NCBI GenBank assembly: GCA_030685235.1
Contig: MU839202.1
Location: forward strand, 1-64,000
DNA length: 64,000 nucleotides
Source: Copromyces sp. CBS 386.78
Taxonomy: Eukaryota > Ascomycota > Sordariomycetes > Sordariales > Sordariaceae
Direction of reading: 5' to 3'
Made by a program: the position numbers and the translations under genes. Below, in pieces: positions 46,235-56,285 of this stretch. Below the pieces are notes generated by a model. The model saw nothing but the letters and a program-made list of their open reading frames with translations, did no database searches and was not told where the DNA came from. Each line of letters opens with the position of its first letter. Position 1 is the first letter of the stretch.

Positions 46235-47166
46235 TTTTGCGGAGTTGGTTGCTTTTAGTGGTGGTTTGTCGGTGGATTTAGGGGTGGTGATTAAGAGTCG
46301 GGTTGGTTGGTTGGTTGGCTGGTTGTTGATATCGTGATGGATTTTTTTGGTGTTGAGTGCAACTGTGGAGGAGTCAGTGCAAAAGTCAGTGGGAAAGTGT
46401 GTTCAAGACAAAACAAGTGCAACCATACGAGGGGATTCCCGAATATGAAATATTTCCACTTTTAAGAGCGCATTACATGGCAATGACTATATTCCGTTCG
46501 TATCCCGTCCGTGCAAAACCAAGCCACTGCACAAAGTGACGATGACCCAAGTGACGATGACCCCAGTGACGTCAGAGGCTGCCTTGTCCTACACACAAAA
46601 CAGCCAAGACGATGGAACCTCCAAATGCCAACGGGCCCAACAACACACCATACCCAAACAAAGAAATGGAGATCGACAACAACCATGGATCGCGGACCCT
46701 ACGCACGTCATTTCTTGCAGGAAAACGTGTTTTTATCCATTTTCCACCGTTTTTGATAAGTTTCGGGTAAAGCATCGTTGGACTTCGAACATTGAAAGGC
46801 CAAGTGATGCAAGAAGGGTCCAGGTGGGTCTGCGGTGGACTACTAGCGAGAAGAAAGGTCCAGGCCCGGATATCGGATGGAGTTGAACGTTGCGTGGAGT
46901 GCCTGCATGCGATTGAGAACGAGAATAGTTAAGTGTCTGGCGAGTGTGGGCGATGGCGAGCACTCGACGGATACGATCATTACACGGCCCAACAACATAG
47001 CGGTTGCCCAGGGAACACCATGAACCGATGCGCGTAGTTGCACCATAGCGCAAACCATCAGGGTATCATGATTACTTTTCTTTCTAATTATTCAAAAACA
47101 AGCCGCAGATCAACTTTAATCATCACTCCTAGGTTATCCTGTTAACATGATCCGTCCGAATAAAAA
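46235..47166. other. Intergenic, no gene seen
   Basis: Contains a GGTT microsatellite near 46302-46325 just upstream of the small hydrophobic protein gene. The right end is the 3' region of the aspartyl-protease-like gene. Short frames only. Confidence 0.45.
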
Positions 47167-49365
47167 TTACTGCGCCTGCCCAATGTTTTCAGCAACCGCC
47201 TTTCCCTTCCCCTTTCCCTGGACTTCACTCGGGGGAGTACCAAGTCTCTCCGAAACCGGCGAAGCAGCTTCAGCTCTCGCGCCGGCAATACCATCCTCCG
47301 AAAGCGGGCTTGGCGACCTCGGAGCATCCATCAGATTACTGGGCGCAGACAACCTCTGTTCGCGATTGGCATGTGAATCCACCGGAGACATCTGAGAAGC
47401 CTGAGCCTGAGCCGGGCCAGCTGAAGCCTCTCCCTCTCTCGCAGGCAAGTACGAATCAGCATCGTCCTCCCTTCCCTCGCGAATTATGGGCAAAAGGCCA
47501 GGTCCGCCCGAGCTAGCACCACCACCAGCAGCAGCACCGCCAGTGGCAGAACCAGCAGCAGTACCGGCAGCAGGACTCATCATCGGCTGCGCAGCGCCAC
47601 CCCCTCCTCCCTCCCCGCCATCCATCAACCTCTGCTCCTCATCCCTATTCAGCCCCATCGTCTGCCTATCCTTCTGCAACACCCTCTTCCACAAAACCCC
47701 AGCAACCAGCAACCCGACCAGAACCAGCGTCCCAAAAACGATTCCCAGCCCAATGCTAATAGGCTTCCAGTTCCTCATCCCATAGTAATAATAATCCACG
47801 TCCGACGACGACCCGGAGCCTCCGTGCGTAGATCCACCGCCACCGGCAGACCCGTAGTTGATGGAGTCTGTGGGGCAGTAATACTCGTAGTCTGAGCAAA
47901 AGTATTCGGATTCGGGAATGATGGCGCCGTATTCGGTGAATGCGACGATGTTTGCTTGGTCGAGGGTGGTAGCTTTGGACCCCGAAGAGGAGGAAGAGGC
48001 AGAGCTGAAGACGGCGGGCGCAACAGCGAGTTCCTGGCGGGCGAGGTCGAAGACAAAGTAGGAGCGGCGGAGGAGGGAGTTACCTAGGTTGTAGTAGCTG
48101 CTGCTACTAGAGCTAGCAGAGGAGCCGACGCCGGCGCCGCCGAGGGCGCTTGCGGTGTCGTCCCAGGTTTGGATGCTGAAGACGCAAGCGCCGTCTGGGA
48201 GGTCAAGCATGGAGTTCGTTGAGTAGTATGCCACATCATTCACGGAGACCTGGCCGTTGAAGACACCCGGGTTAAGGATCAGGTCCGTGCTGTACACCTG
48301 AAGGAGCGGGCCGCCCTCGCCGCCTAGCCGGAACGCGATGACGGCCGCGTTGCCGTCATCGGCGCAGGGGATGGTGTACAGGCCCGCGGTGGTGTCGTGC
48401 GTCGCTCCCACGACCGAGGCGATATTGCTAACAAGGTCGCTGGGGAGGAAGGAGATGAGCTCGCCCATGCCAATGGTGACGTCGAAGGGGAGGTCGTTGG
48501 AGATTAGAGAAGACTGCATGCCTCCGTCGGGAGCGCCGAGGCGGGTGGTGTTGATGGAGTGGACAGATACGGAGAACTTGCCGGCTACGGCGTGCGGGTT
48601 GGTGGCGCTGAGGCGGATGAGGTCGCCTTCGTAGCGGGACTTGTCGATGGCACCGAACAGAAGACTGCCCGAAGAGCCCCCGCCGTTATCGAGCCAGATG
48701 CTGTAAGCCGGGGTGGAGATCTGGCCGGAAGAGACCATGCGGTCGAGAATGGTGGGGTAGGTGCCCGGGGTGCTGTCGCCGGAGTAGGAGTAGTAGGATA
48801 GGGTATTGGAGTAGTTGTACCCCAATCCCAACACGCCCATCCACGAGTTGGCGTTGTCGACTAAGCCCATGGGGTAGTTGTCAAAGGTGAGGTCGCCGAT
48901 GACGAGCTTGTCGGTGAAGTTGGTACCCCTTGCATAGCCAGAGAAGGTGAAGGCCTCAAAGTCGGCGTGTCGTGAGTTCGCATTTCGGAACGTGGATGAC
49001 TCGGACCGGTTGAAGCTTCCCCATACACACTTGTGGACGTCATCGCTTTCTACATCATCATCGTTCCAATAGCGCTGGTAGTACTGATAGTCACAATACT
49101 CGGTGGTGGCGTCAACAAGCCAGGTGTCGGTCGAGGTTGGCGATATGAGAAGCGAAAAGTCCTGGGGAGGAGTGCCGACCTGGGCTTTGACGAGGTACGG
49201 GACAACAAAATCAGATAGCGTCCTCGAACCGTTTTGCCCTAGGTCGAGGTCCATCAGCTGGGGGCGCGAGAAGGGGAGATGGACATAGCCATCGGCGGCA
49301 CTGGCGACTTCAACAAGACAGAGCGCGGCTGGCCACAAGTGGCGAAAAAGAGCGTAAGGCGCCAT
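47167..49365 (-). CDS. Membrane-anchored aspartyl-protease-like protein, catalytic residues missing
   Basis: A 732-aa intron-less gene. A signal peptide occupies about residues 1-23 (LWPAALCLVEVASAADG). The pepsin-like ectodomain runs to about 450: VGTPPQDFSLLISPTSTDTW lines up with the first catalytic loop, but the DTG triad reads SPTS or STD; GVLGLGYNYSN is the following family landmark. The second loop region (VTIGMGELISFLPSDLV) likewise lacks a D-S/T-G triad. Several N-glycosylation sequons occur (NGS, NRS, NFT, NYS). A transmembrane segment lies at about 535-560 (ISIGLGIVFGTLVLVGLLVAG), then a 170-residue Gly/Ala/Ser-rich cytosolic tail. The overall plan matches yapsin-like cell-surface proteins with a long tail. 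It is probably not a protease; it could bind peptides or act at the cell wall. Confidence 0.85.
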   Translation of the reverse strand: MAPYALFRHLWPAALCLVEVASAADGYVHLPFSRPQLMDLDLGQNGSRTLSDFVVPYLVKAQVGTPPQDFSLLISPTSTDTWLVDATTEYCDYQYYQRYWNDDDVESDDVHKCVWGSFNRSESSTFRNANSRHADFEAFTFSGYARGTNFTDKLVIGDLTFDNYPMGLVDNANSWMGVLGLGYNYSNTLSYYSYSGDSTPGTYPTILDRMVSSGQISTPAYSIWLDNGGGSSGSLLFGAIDKSRYEGDLIRLSATNPHAVAGKFSVSVHSINTTRLGAPDGGMQSSLISNDLPFDVTIGMGELISFLPSDLVSNIASVVGATHDTTAGLYTIPCADDGNAAVIAFRLGGEGGPLLQVYSTDLILNPGVFNGQVSVNDVAYYSTNSMLDLPDGACVFSIQTWDDTASALGGAGVGSSASSSSSSYYNLGNSLLRRSYFVFDLARQELAVAPAVFSSASSSSSGSKATTLDQANIVAFTEYGAIIPESEYFCSDYEYYCPTDSINYGSAGGGGSTHGGSGSSSDVDYYYYGMRNWKPISIGLGIVFGTLVLVGLLVAGVLWKRVLQKDRQTMGLNRDEEQRLMDGGEGGGGGAAQPMMSPAAGTAAGSATGGAAAGGGASSGGPGLLPIIREGREDDADSYLPAREGEASAGPAQAQASQMSPVDSHANREQRLSAPSNLMDAPRSPSPLSEDGIAGARAEAASPVSERLGTPPSEVQGKGKGKAVAENIGQAQ

Positions 49366-50268
49366 GACTTTGGTGAGTCCGGCGCGTGAGTGTAAGAATT
49401 GTGATGAAAGAACGTGGTTGAATCAGTTCATGTTATGTGAATTCTGCTGTCGGTGCAGATGGTGAAAGTATCGGTAGAACTTGGAACACAAGACAGCAAC
49501 AGCAACAAAGAACAAACAGGCTATGAACGAGAGGACGCGACCCAAAAGGCCAAAAAACGTGAGCTACCGTCCGTCCCGTACACAGTGAATTATTGGAGAG
49601 GGGGAAACAAAGAGAGAGAGAGTCCGTCGCCCAAAAACCAGAAACGGTGAGAATTTTCCAACATGGACGGACAATTGAGATTTGAGGGTCCCATTTCGTC
49701 TTCTAGCGTAGGCTGCAGCAGGCAGATGTTCTAAAAGAGGTTAGATCCATTTGGGTTCCCCGTGTTGGCCGGCTTAGTTCGCCTTCGAGAACCTGGCCGT
49801 CGCCAAAAACAGCATCACGGATGAGCACATGGCCTGTGCTTGATTCAGGAACAAATGGGTGGGTTGACCAATCCGACGCTGGACAGTCGTCTCCCTTGAG
49901 GTGTCGCGTTTTTGACATTGTGGCTTAGGTATTTTGGCGAGTTGCAATCTTCGTGTTGATGGATGGATTCGATGCACGGTTCTTGAATGATGTTGCGGAT
50001 GATTGAAATGCGGTTCAAAATCGATGCCGGGAAATGTTTTCGACGTCCTTCTCTTCAAGGCGGCGCAATCGAATCGCACCGGGGATATCGGCCTGAAAAT
50101 CCCACTGAATGGCAACTCGGGGGTACCTGCCCAGCTGCCCTACCCTAGGATACCCCCGCGCTGTCGCAGGACCATCCCCACCGCGATGGCTTCAAGCCAT
50201 GGAAAACCAACCACAAGAAACAAGACGGATATTTGAATCGATAAAGGCATCAATGGGTATCTCTAGGG
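49366..50268. other. Intergenic up to the transposon boundary
   Basis: Upstream region of the aspartyl-protease-like gene. A small minus frame at 49703-49918 (71 aa) has no recognisable content. Sequence composition is normal up to 50268, then the transposon starts. Confidence 0.45.
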
Positions 50269-50270
50269 TA

Positions 50271-50392
50271 CTCGTCAGGTCTTCAAAATCGACCGTCTGA
50301 CTAGCGGCGGGGCCACTAATCAGGACCAGCGACTCGTACACGACCAGCGACTCGTACCTAAAAAATAGGGTACCTCCCCCACCCGCCATTTT
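50271..50392 (+). repeat. Left terminal inverted repeat of the pogo-like element
   Basis: About 120 bp, nearly identical to the reverse complement of 55939-56056 over the first 88 bases, then diverging. It contains the 16-mer GACCAGCGACTCGTAC twice. It stays GC-rich, unlike the interior. Confidence 0.92.
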
Positions 50393-51984
50393 ACTAGTAA
50401 ATTAAGGTATATCCGTTTAACTATATATTTTTTTAATTGCAATAAGTTATTTCCAGCCTAATTCCCTGTACTACCATATCTGCGCCCTATTACACTCAAC
50501 CTCGTAAAACCGCTATTAATACCTTTTATATTTAACTACTCTTAATTACGCTCAATCAGTCTTAATTACACTTAAATCCCCTTTATTTAATCGGTGATCG
50601 CGTTATCGTATTATTTCTCTATTAGCTCCTATCCTTTCGCAACGGCGCCTCGTACCCCCCTATCGATCGCAATATATCTCGTCATCCTTATATATTTACC
50701 GGTAACTCTTTTAATACCTTAACTAACTTTAATAATATCCTACACAAGTTTAATAATATTCTTATAAACGTGTAGAAGTCTCTCCCCGTAGAGGGGAGGG
50801 TTTAAATTGCTGTAAAAGCTTTCTAAAGCAAATAATTTAAAACTATAGCCGATGTAGCGAAAGCATTTCGAACTCTATATAGATAAGTCGTTAACCGTTA
50901 CAAAAATATATATTCGGGAGCTAGGAATAAAGGTTTTAATAAACTATTAATTAAAGAGGAGGATTTTACTATACATACTTAGATTAATATACAAATATCT
51001 ATTAGTAAGTAAAGTAAGCATTATATTATAAACTTACAAGTAGCTAACTATATATAAGTATCGAAATAAATCTACAGCGGTTAGCATTAGTAGCGACCGC
51101 CCTAATACAACTAAACCGTAACTACGGTAATAACGCTACTATCCTTCAAGTTAACAGTAGATAGGTACGTCGTTATATAGAATATAAAGGCTTATATAAT
51201 ATTCGAACAAAATCTATAGCTTAGGTTAGGAAAGTATTACAAATACGAATAAATATAGAAGATATTTTTAAATTATTCTATAATACAATAACGAAATACA
51301 ACGTATATTAGGATAATATTTAGAATAATAATAAGTCTGGTTTTAGGGTTAGTATATTAAATAAAGCCTATTTCGTATAGACTTATACTAAAATAATAGA
51401 AATACAATCTATTAACCCTAACCAGAAAATCCTTATTACCGTACTTAAGTCTATTTTAATATTTAGCTATACTATCCCTCTCTTCGTCCTACTTCCTAGT
51501 ATTAATATTATATATAAATATATCGATAACTCCTTCGACGATAGAATAATTATTGCAGCCTCTCTACAAACTATATAGATAACTAATACGCGTTAAACTA
51601 GTTTAAATACTAGGAAGAGTATTCATAGCCTATTAATAAAGAGGAGAGAAGGGTATTAGTATTAGATAATTATAGTAATTATTATACTATCGAATTTCAT
51701 AAATAATACCACTAGTATAATATTACCCTATTTTTATTACTTCTCTACTTTATCTACTTCCTTCAACCTCTTAATATTAGAATATTTCAAGTATATAAAT
51801 ACTTTTATTAAGTTAATATACGTAAAAAGTTCGCCTATAATAATATTAACTATATTAAGCTAGATTTCCTTAATAGCTTAAAATAGGTACGTAAAAAAGT
51901 ATTTAAAATTAAAAATATTAAGTTTATTTAGAAGAGAATAGGCTTATAGCCGTTCAATCTTAATCTAATATTTTCTAACCTTCG

Positions 51985-52540
51985 TGATACGGGGGGTCTC
52001 TCGATAACACCACATTGCAAGGCAAGAGTATTAGAAAAGAAGAGAAATATTATAAGAGGAAAGGTCTATATCACGGGGCGAGATGGCACCGTAGGGGGTA
52101 TGATGAGATATGCGTTGTTGCATGAGGAGAAAGGAGGAGAGAAAGGAAGTGTGCGCGGAGGTCTGGCTGTATATAGGTGAGAACCCTACAGACCAGACCG
52201 TGCGCGGGCACGTGAGGCTGCACGTGACGATGACATGTGCGTGGCCAGAGCTCTGGGCTCTGGTCGGCACAGCACATGTGCAGTCAGTACAGCACAGCAC
52301 ATCACAGGTCTAACCCTGTGATAGTCTAGCTTCCAACCAGCCATCTACGCGCAATAGATATACTTCGCAGAGAGCCCAGGGCACGGGCTACAGGGTAGTT
52401 AATACACGTTAGTAACTGGGCATAGAACTAGAGCCTCCATAGCAGGCCGTATCTCCATAGTAGCCTAACTAATCTGGGCTATTACGATTAGTTTAAACTA
52501 TAATATAAGTATAGTATAGAATCTAGGGATTCCTTTATTA
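51985..52540. repeat. Left LTR (296 bp plus a 260-bp insertion)
   Basis: Homologous to 54127-54422 once the MITE and its duplication (52069-52328) are removed. Compared with the right LTR it keeps C but has A where the other has G, that is, G-to-A changes. Confidence 0.9.
52069..52323. mobile_element. 255-bp MITE inside the left LTR
   Basis: Starts TATCACGGGG and ends CCCTGTGATA, a 10-bp inverted repeat with one mismatch, flanked by the direct duplication GTCTA (52064-52068 and 52324-52328). The right LTR lacks it, giving a clean empty site. The sequence is GC-normal and shows no RIP although everything around it does. It has no coding capacity. The interior has short repeats of CAGCACA and GCACGTGA type. 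The superfamily is not assigned; the 5-bp duplication does not fit Tc1/mariner. Confidence 0.88.
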
Positions 52541-52639
52541 TATGCCGGCTTATAGAGAAAGAAAGTATTATCCTTAATGCTATTATTATTATTATTATTA
52601 TCGATGGCTTAAACCTTTAGGTCTATTCTAAAGTCTTTT

Positions 52640-52744
52640 AGGTCTCCTCCGATAATGAATAAGTCTTCTCCGAAATTATTTAAGTCTCCTCCGATAATGA
52701 ATAAATTTCCTCCGATATTTCCTAAGTCTCTTCCGATAAATCTA
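52640..52744. repeat. 21-bp tandem repeat, five copies, inside the LTR element
   Basis: Five adjacent imperfect units of the type AAGTCTCCTCCGATAATGAA, all 21 bp. Seven codons per unit would keep a frame open, so it may be a remnant of a repetitive coding or structural region. Confidence 0.85.
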
Positions 52745-54126
52745 TTTATTTGGGGCGGTTCGGGATATTGTGGAATTCGCTAGGAAAAATCGTCGATATT
52801 TAATAAGGTCCGAGAAATTAGGATAGTAATTAGGGAAGGTAGATAATAATTAGGAAAGGCTATTCTATATTAAAGGAGCGAGGGTATAGTAATTAGAAAG
52901 TAGAGGTAGGTATTCGAAAGAGAGAGAGGCACTCGAAAGAGAGGCATTTAGAAAGTGTTAAATCCGCTAAGAAAGGTAGTTCTATAGATAAATAGAAAAA
53001 ACGAAAAAAAGGGGGTAAAATAGAGGGTTCTCTAACTAGTAGAATTGGCAGGATAGTAACGGATCGTAACGAATTCTAATTTCCGGGGAGAACTAACAAA
53101 TTATTAAAAAAGGAAAGGTAAAAGTAATGGGACTAAATAGGACTAAAGGTATAAAGTATAGTTAGTAATAATATTTTAGTATTGTTTTAAAAAAGAAAGA
53201 ACTATTTAGTTTATAATATAATTATAGTTGCCGGGTATAAAAAAAGAGAGTAACGACTTTGTTACTATAATAAAGGAAGCTATTACTAACTTTTAATTAT
53301 AATAGAACTGCTAGGGAGTAAAGCGGTTACTTAGAGAAGTAATAGGAGTTTGCTAAATTATTTAGAGGTATTATAAGAAAGGGAGTTAAAAATATTAAAT
53401 CCGCTAAGAAAGTATTATTATATAAATTAATCTAGAGTGCTAGAAAATTTTAAAGAGCGTTAGAGAATTTAATTCGGTTGGGCGATAGTAGAGTCTTCGA
53501 AAGAAGCGAATTCTAGTAATAAATATTATTTAGTATTAGGTGGAAGCGTTTGGTTTTAATTTTGGGATTTATTGCAACGCCCGTATTATCGTTGTTAAAA
53601 ATAGTAAATTAAGAATTAATAGTAGGAAGTTTAGTTTAATGAAAAATCGGTCGAAAAATTTATTATTTTGGTAGTAATGTCGCGGGGTATAGCCGGTCGA
53701 TCTAGTTGTATATAGTAAATTTAATTAAGAGGACCGCTTATAATAGTATAGAATTTGGTTCGCGGTCGAGAAATAGCGCGCTTAAGGGATTCGAAGTTTG
53801 GTTTAGTAATAATAATTAGCCGTCTACTTTACTATTTTGCGACGAGTAAAGTAGAAGAAAGTTGCTATCGATAGTAATAATTGCGAAGTTTAATATTTTA
53901 AGTGATAGTCGGCCTTATAAATCGGACTAGAAAGCTCGCGATAGGAAAAATTAGTGAGTTGATTAGAAAGGTATAGTATTAATTGCGAGTTCGACGTCCT
54001 AGATAGATTGTCGATTTTATGAATCGGATTGGGAAGTTCGTAATAGGAAAAATTAGCGAACTAATTAAAAAGGATTACGAGGTCTTTTCGCGATAGGTTA
54101 TTGAACGTTTAGTTGTAGCTACTACC

Positions 54127-54422
54127 TAATACGGGGGGTTTCTTAATAATATTATATTGTAAGGTAAGAGTATTAGAAAAGAAGAAAGATGTTGTAAGAG
54201 GAAAGGTTTGGCTTCTAACTAGCTATTTGCGCGTAGTAGATATATTTCGTAGAGAACTTAGGGTACGGGCTATAGGGTAGCTAGTATACGCTGGTGACTG
54301 GGTATGGAACTAGAGCCTCCATGGCAGGCCGTACTTCTATGGCAGCCTAGCTAATTTGGGCTGTTACGACTAGTCTAAGCTATAATATAGGTATGGTATG
54401 GAATCTAGGGATTCCCCTATTA
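54127..54422. repeat. Right LTR (296 bp)
   Basis: Exactly as long as the left LTR without its insert. It keeps G but has T at many sites where the left LTR has C, that is, C-to-T changes on the plus strand. Its first dinucleotide is TA instead of TG. Confidence 0.92.
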
Positions 54423-55745
54423 CTTCGTAATCCCTTAATATTATTAATTAACGAAGAGTATATTAAATAGAGACAAAACTATATCGTTCGCTTTATAGAG
54501 TAGGGGATTATCGATTTAAAGATAGAAAAACTAGTTACCGTACGACGTTTACTAGAGTAAGCAATAATCAACGTACTAAATAGTCCCCCTATTACAACTA
54601 ATTCTTATATAATAAGAAAACTCCTTACGTTAATTAAACCTTTAATATTAAAACGCCAAACCTCCTCCTAATTATAAATCGATTAGAGTAACGTAGTTAT
54701 ACCTAGTCTCAACCAGCCCACTATCAACGAATATAGTACTTATATTAAACAATACTTTTCGTTTATAATTAAGGGTAATTGCCTTCTATTACTAATGGTT
54801 GAGCACGTTATAATTAAGAAAGACAAAGCTACTACCATATTTAATCTACTAGTATTTAAGGAAATAGAATTCAAATATAAATATAAGGAGGAAGCGGTTG
54901 AAGAAGTACTGCGTAAATCCTATACAATTAACTATCTATTATACTATAGTAATATAATTATTATTAGTAATATTCGGTTACGTACCGCTACTAATAAATA
55001 TTAACGTATTACTATTACTAAGAAGGAGGACGAGCGTATCTATACTCGAGAGCTTCAATAGGAATAAACTACGTTAAGGGTATAGATTAGTAGCTTTATT
55101 TCTACTTACAAAGTATAAATAATTAACGAAAAGTTACAATTACATATACTTATGACTTCTAGAAAAGATATTAAGGAGTTTGCAATACTATACGAGATAT
55201 AGTTAATTGACTGTAACTAGTTAGTTAGTAAATATCGTAAAGAGAAAGCAGCTCGTTAGAATTATTTCCAGTCTAAATATAAAAAGGCTATTAATAAGGA
55301 AGTTAAGCGGTTAGGAGGGATAAAGATTATAAATAATATAATACTCCCTTTATATTAGCAACCTCCCGGTAATCTTCCTAAACTACATACTCTATAGGTA
55401 TTTAATAAGGCACGAAAGAGAGTTATAAACGAAGCTATTACCGTATAGCTAACTAGTAAGGGTATTATTATTGTAAAGAAGGAGGAGCAAGTAGAGGTTG
55501 AGGTTGTTAATAATGAGCTAGTTAATATACAAAACGATCTAGACTGGTAGCATCCTAACGATCTACAATATATAGGCCGTTAAGAAGATGAAGAGTATAA
55601 AGATTATAATAATGATAACGGCGATAAGGCTATTTATAGTAACGTTAACGACGATAGGGAGGAGGAGGGAGATGGGGATTCTGATTGTAAAGAGATTGAA
55701 GTTGTAAGGTAGTATATATTAATATAGATTATAAATTTAAATATT

Positions 55746-55805
55746 AGTATAAGTATTAGTATAAGTATTAGTATAAGTACTAGTATAAGTATTGGTGTAA
55801 ATACT
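55746..55805. repeat. 12-bp tandem repeat, five copies
   Basis: Units of AGTATAAGTATT with a few substitutions, inside the AT-rich right part of the pogo-like element. Confidence 0.85.
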
Positions 55806-55938
55806 AGTGTAAAATAACGATATTTAACTTTTACGTACATATGTTGGTCGTGTCAACGATATTGCATGCGACTAGAAAATATGGATATATTACTAAAAAA
55901 AATTATTGGCTCCGGGTGAGCGACTTTCATTTGCTAGC

Positions 55939-56056
55939 GAAATGGCGGGTGGGGGATGTACCCCGCTCGGTACGAGTCGCTGGTTGTGTACGAGTCGCTG
56001 GTCCTGACTAGTGGCCCCGCCGCTAGTCAGACGGTCGATTTTGAAGACCTGACGAG
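55939..56056 (-). repeat. Right terminal inverted repeat of the pogo-like element
   Basis: Inverted partner of 50271-50392. Two differences in the first 88 bases are both G/A transitions (read from each element end), consistent with light RIP or CpG decay. Confidence 0.92.
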
Positions 56057-56285
56057 TATCTGTCTTTACGAGCTATTACAGTAAAAACATTAAACCATGC
56101 AAATATTTGCTCTGCGTGGGTCACGCCTCCATCACAAAGCCCACCCGACCCGACCAACCGACTTCCATCCATCATCATCATCATCATCATCGTGTCCAGC
56201 ACTTCCCATGTATTACTCAGCCCGTCTGGTTCCCTTTAACCCCCGAAAACGCCTGGTATGTCCACAAAACAGAAAATCTTATCCA

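Larger units (their letters stand above)
51985..54422. mobile_element. Short LTR retroelement inserted in the pogo-like transposon
   Basis: Two 296-bp direct repeats (left 51985-52540 with an inner insert, right 54127-54422) bound a 1.6-kb interior. Both start T(G/A)ATACGGGG and end CCYYTATTA, consistent with an original TG...CA. The 5-bp target duplication CTTCG flanks it at 51980-51984 and 54423-54427. Removing the element restores the frame of the host transposase. The interior has no gag, protease, reverse transcriptase or integrase likeness even allowing for RIP, so the element is probably non-autonomous (TRIM or small LARD type). It contains a 21-bp tandem repeat and an approximately 80-bp imperfect repeat near 53930-54090. 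No clear primer-binding site or polypurine tract is visible. Confidence 0.87.
50800..55712 (+). pseudogene. Pogo/Fot1-like DDE transposase, destroyed by RIP and split by an LTR element
   Basis: Near 50828-51090 a frame interrupted by TAA/TAG recalls the HTH_psq/CENPB DNA-binding start of pogo transposases (NLKTIADVAKAFRTLYR, then a gap at a stop, then GARNKGFNKLL). Around 51660-51980 the frame reads as the DDE catalytic region: DNYSNYYTIEFHK, then a stop, later YFLQPLNIRIFQVYKYFY, equivalent to the family's D-x-HxSH...LQPLDVG block. The frame then meets the retroelement at 51984 and resumes in phase at 54428 (NPLILLINEEYIK) when one copy of CTTCG and the insert are ignored, running as an acidic C-terminal region to about 55700. 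More than a dozen in-frame stops sit at former Gln or Trp codons. It is certainly non-functional. Confidence 0.8.
50271..56056 (+). mobile_element. RIP-inactivated pogo/Fot1-like DNA transposon with nested insertions
   Basis: The two ends are inverted copies starting CTCGTCAGGTCTTCAAAATC and flanked by TA (50269-50270 and 56057-56058), the target of the Tc1/mariner-pogo superfamily. The interior from about 50390 to 55930 is extremely AT-rich and TpA-rich with C only rarely followed by A, the RIP signature. Reading frames recall a pogo-type transposase (see pseudogene entry). The element is 5.8 kb only because a 2.4-kb LTR element sits inside; without it the length is about 3.3 kb. A run of 12-bp units lies near its right end (55746-55805). 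Confidence 0.88.

Noticed and set aside
49703..49918. 71-codon minus-strand frame
   Set aside because: Plausible length for a small gene but no family likeness, no splice evidence and no clear promoter.
54795..55004. 69-codon frame in AT-rich DNA
   Set aside because: It is an unbroken piece of the RIP-damaged transposase region, not a separate gene.
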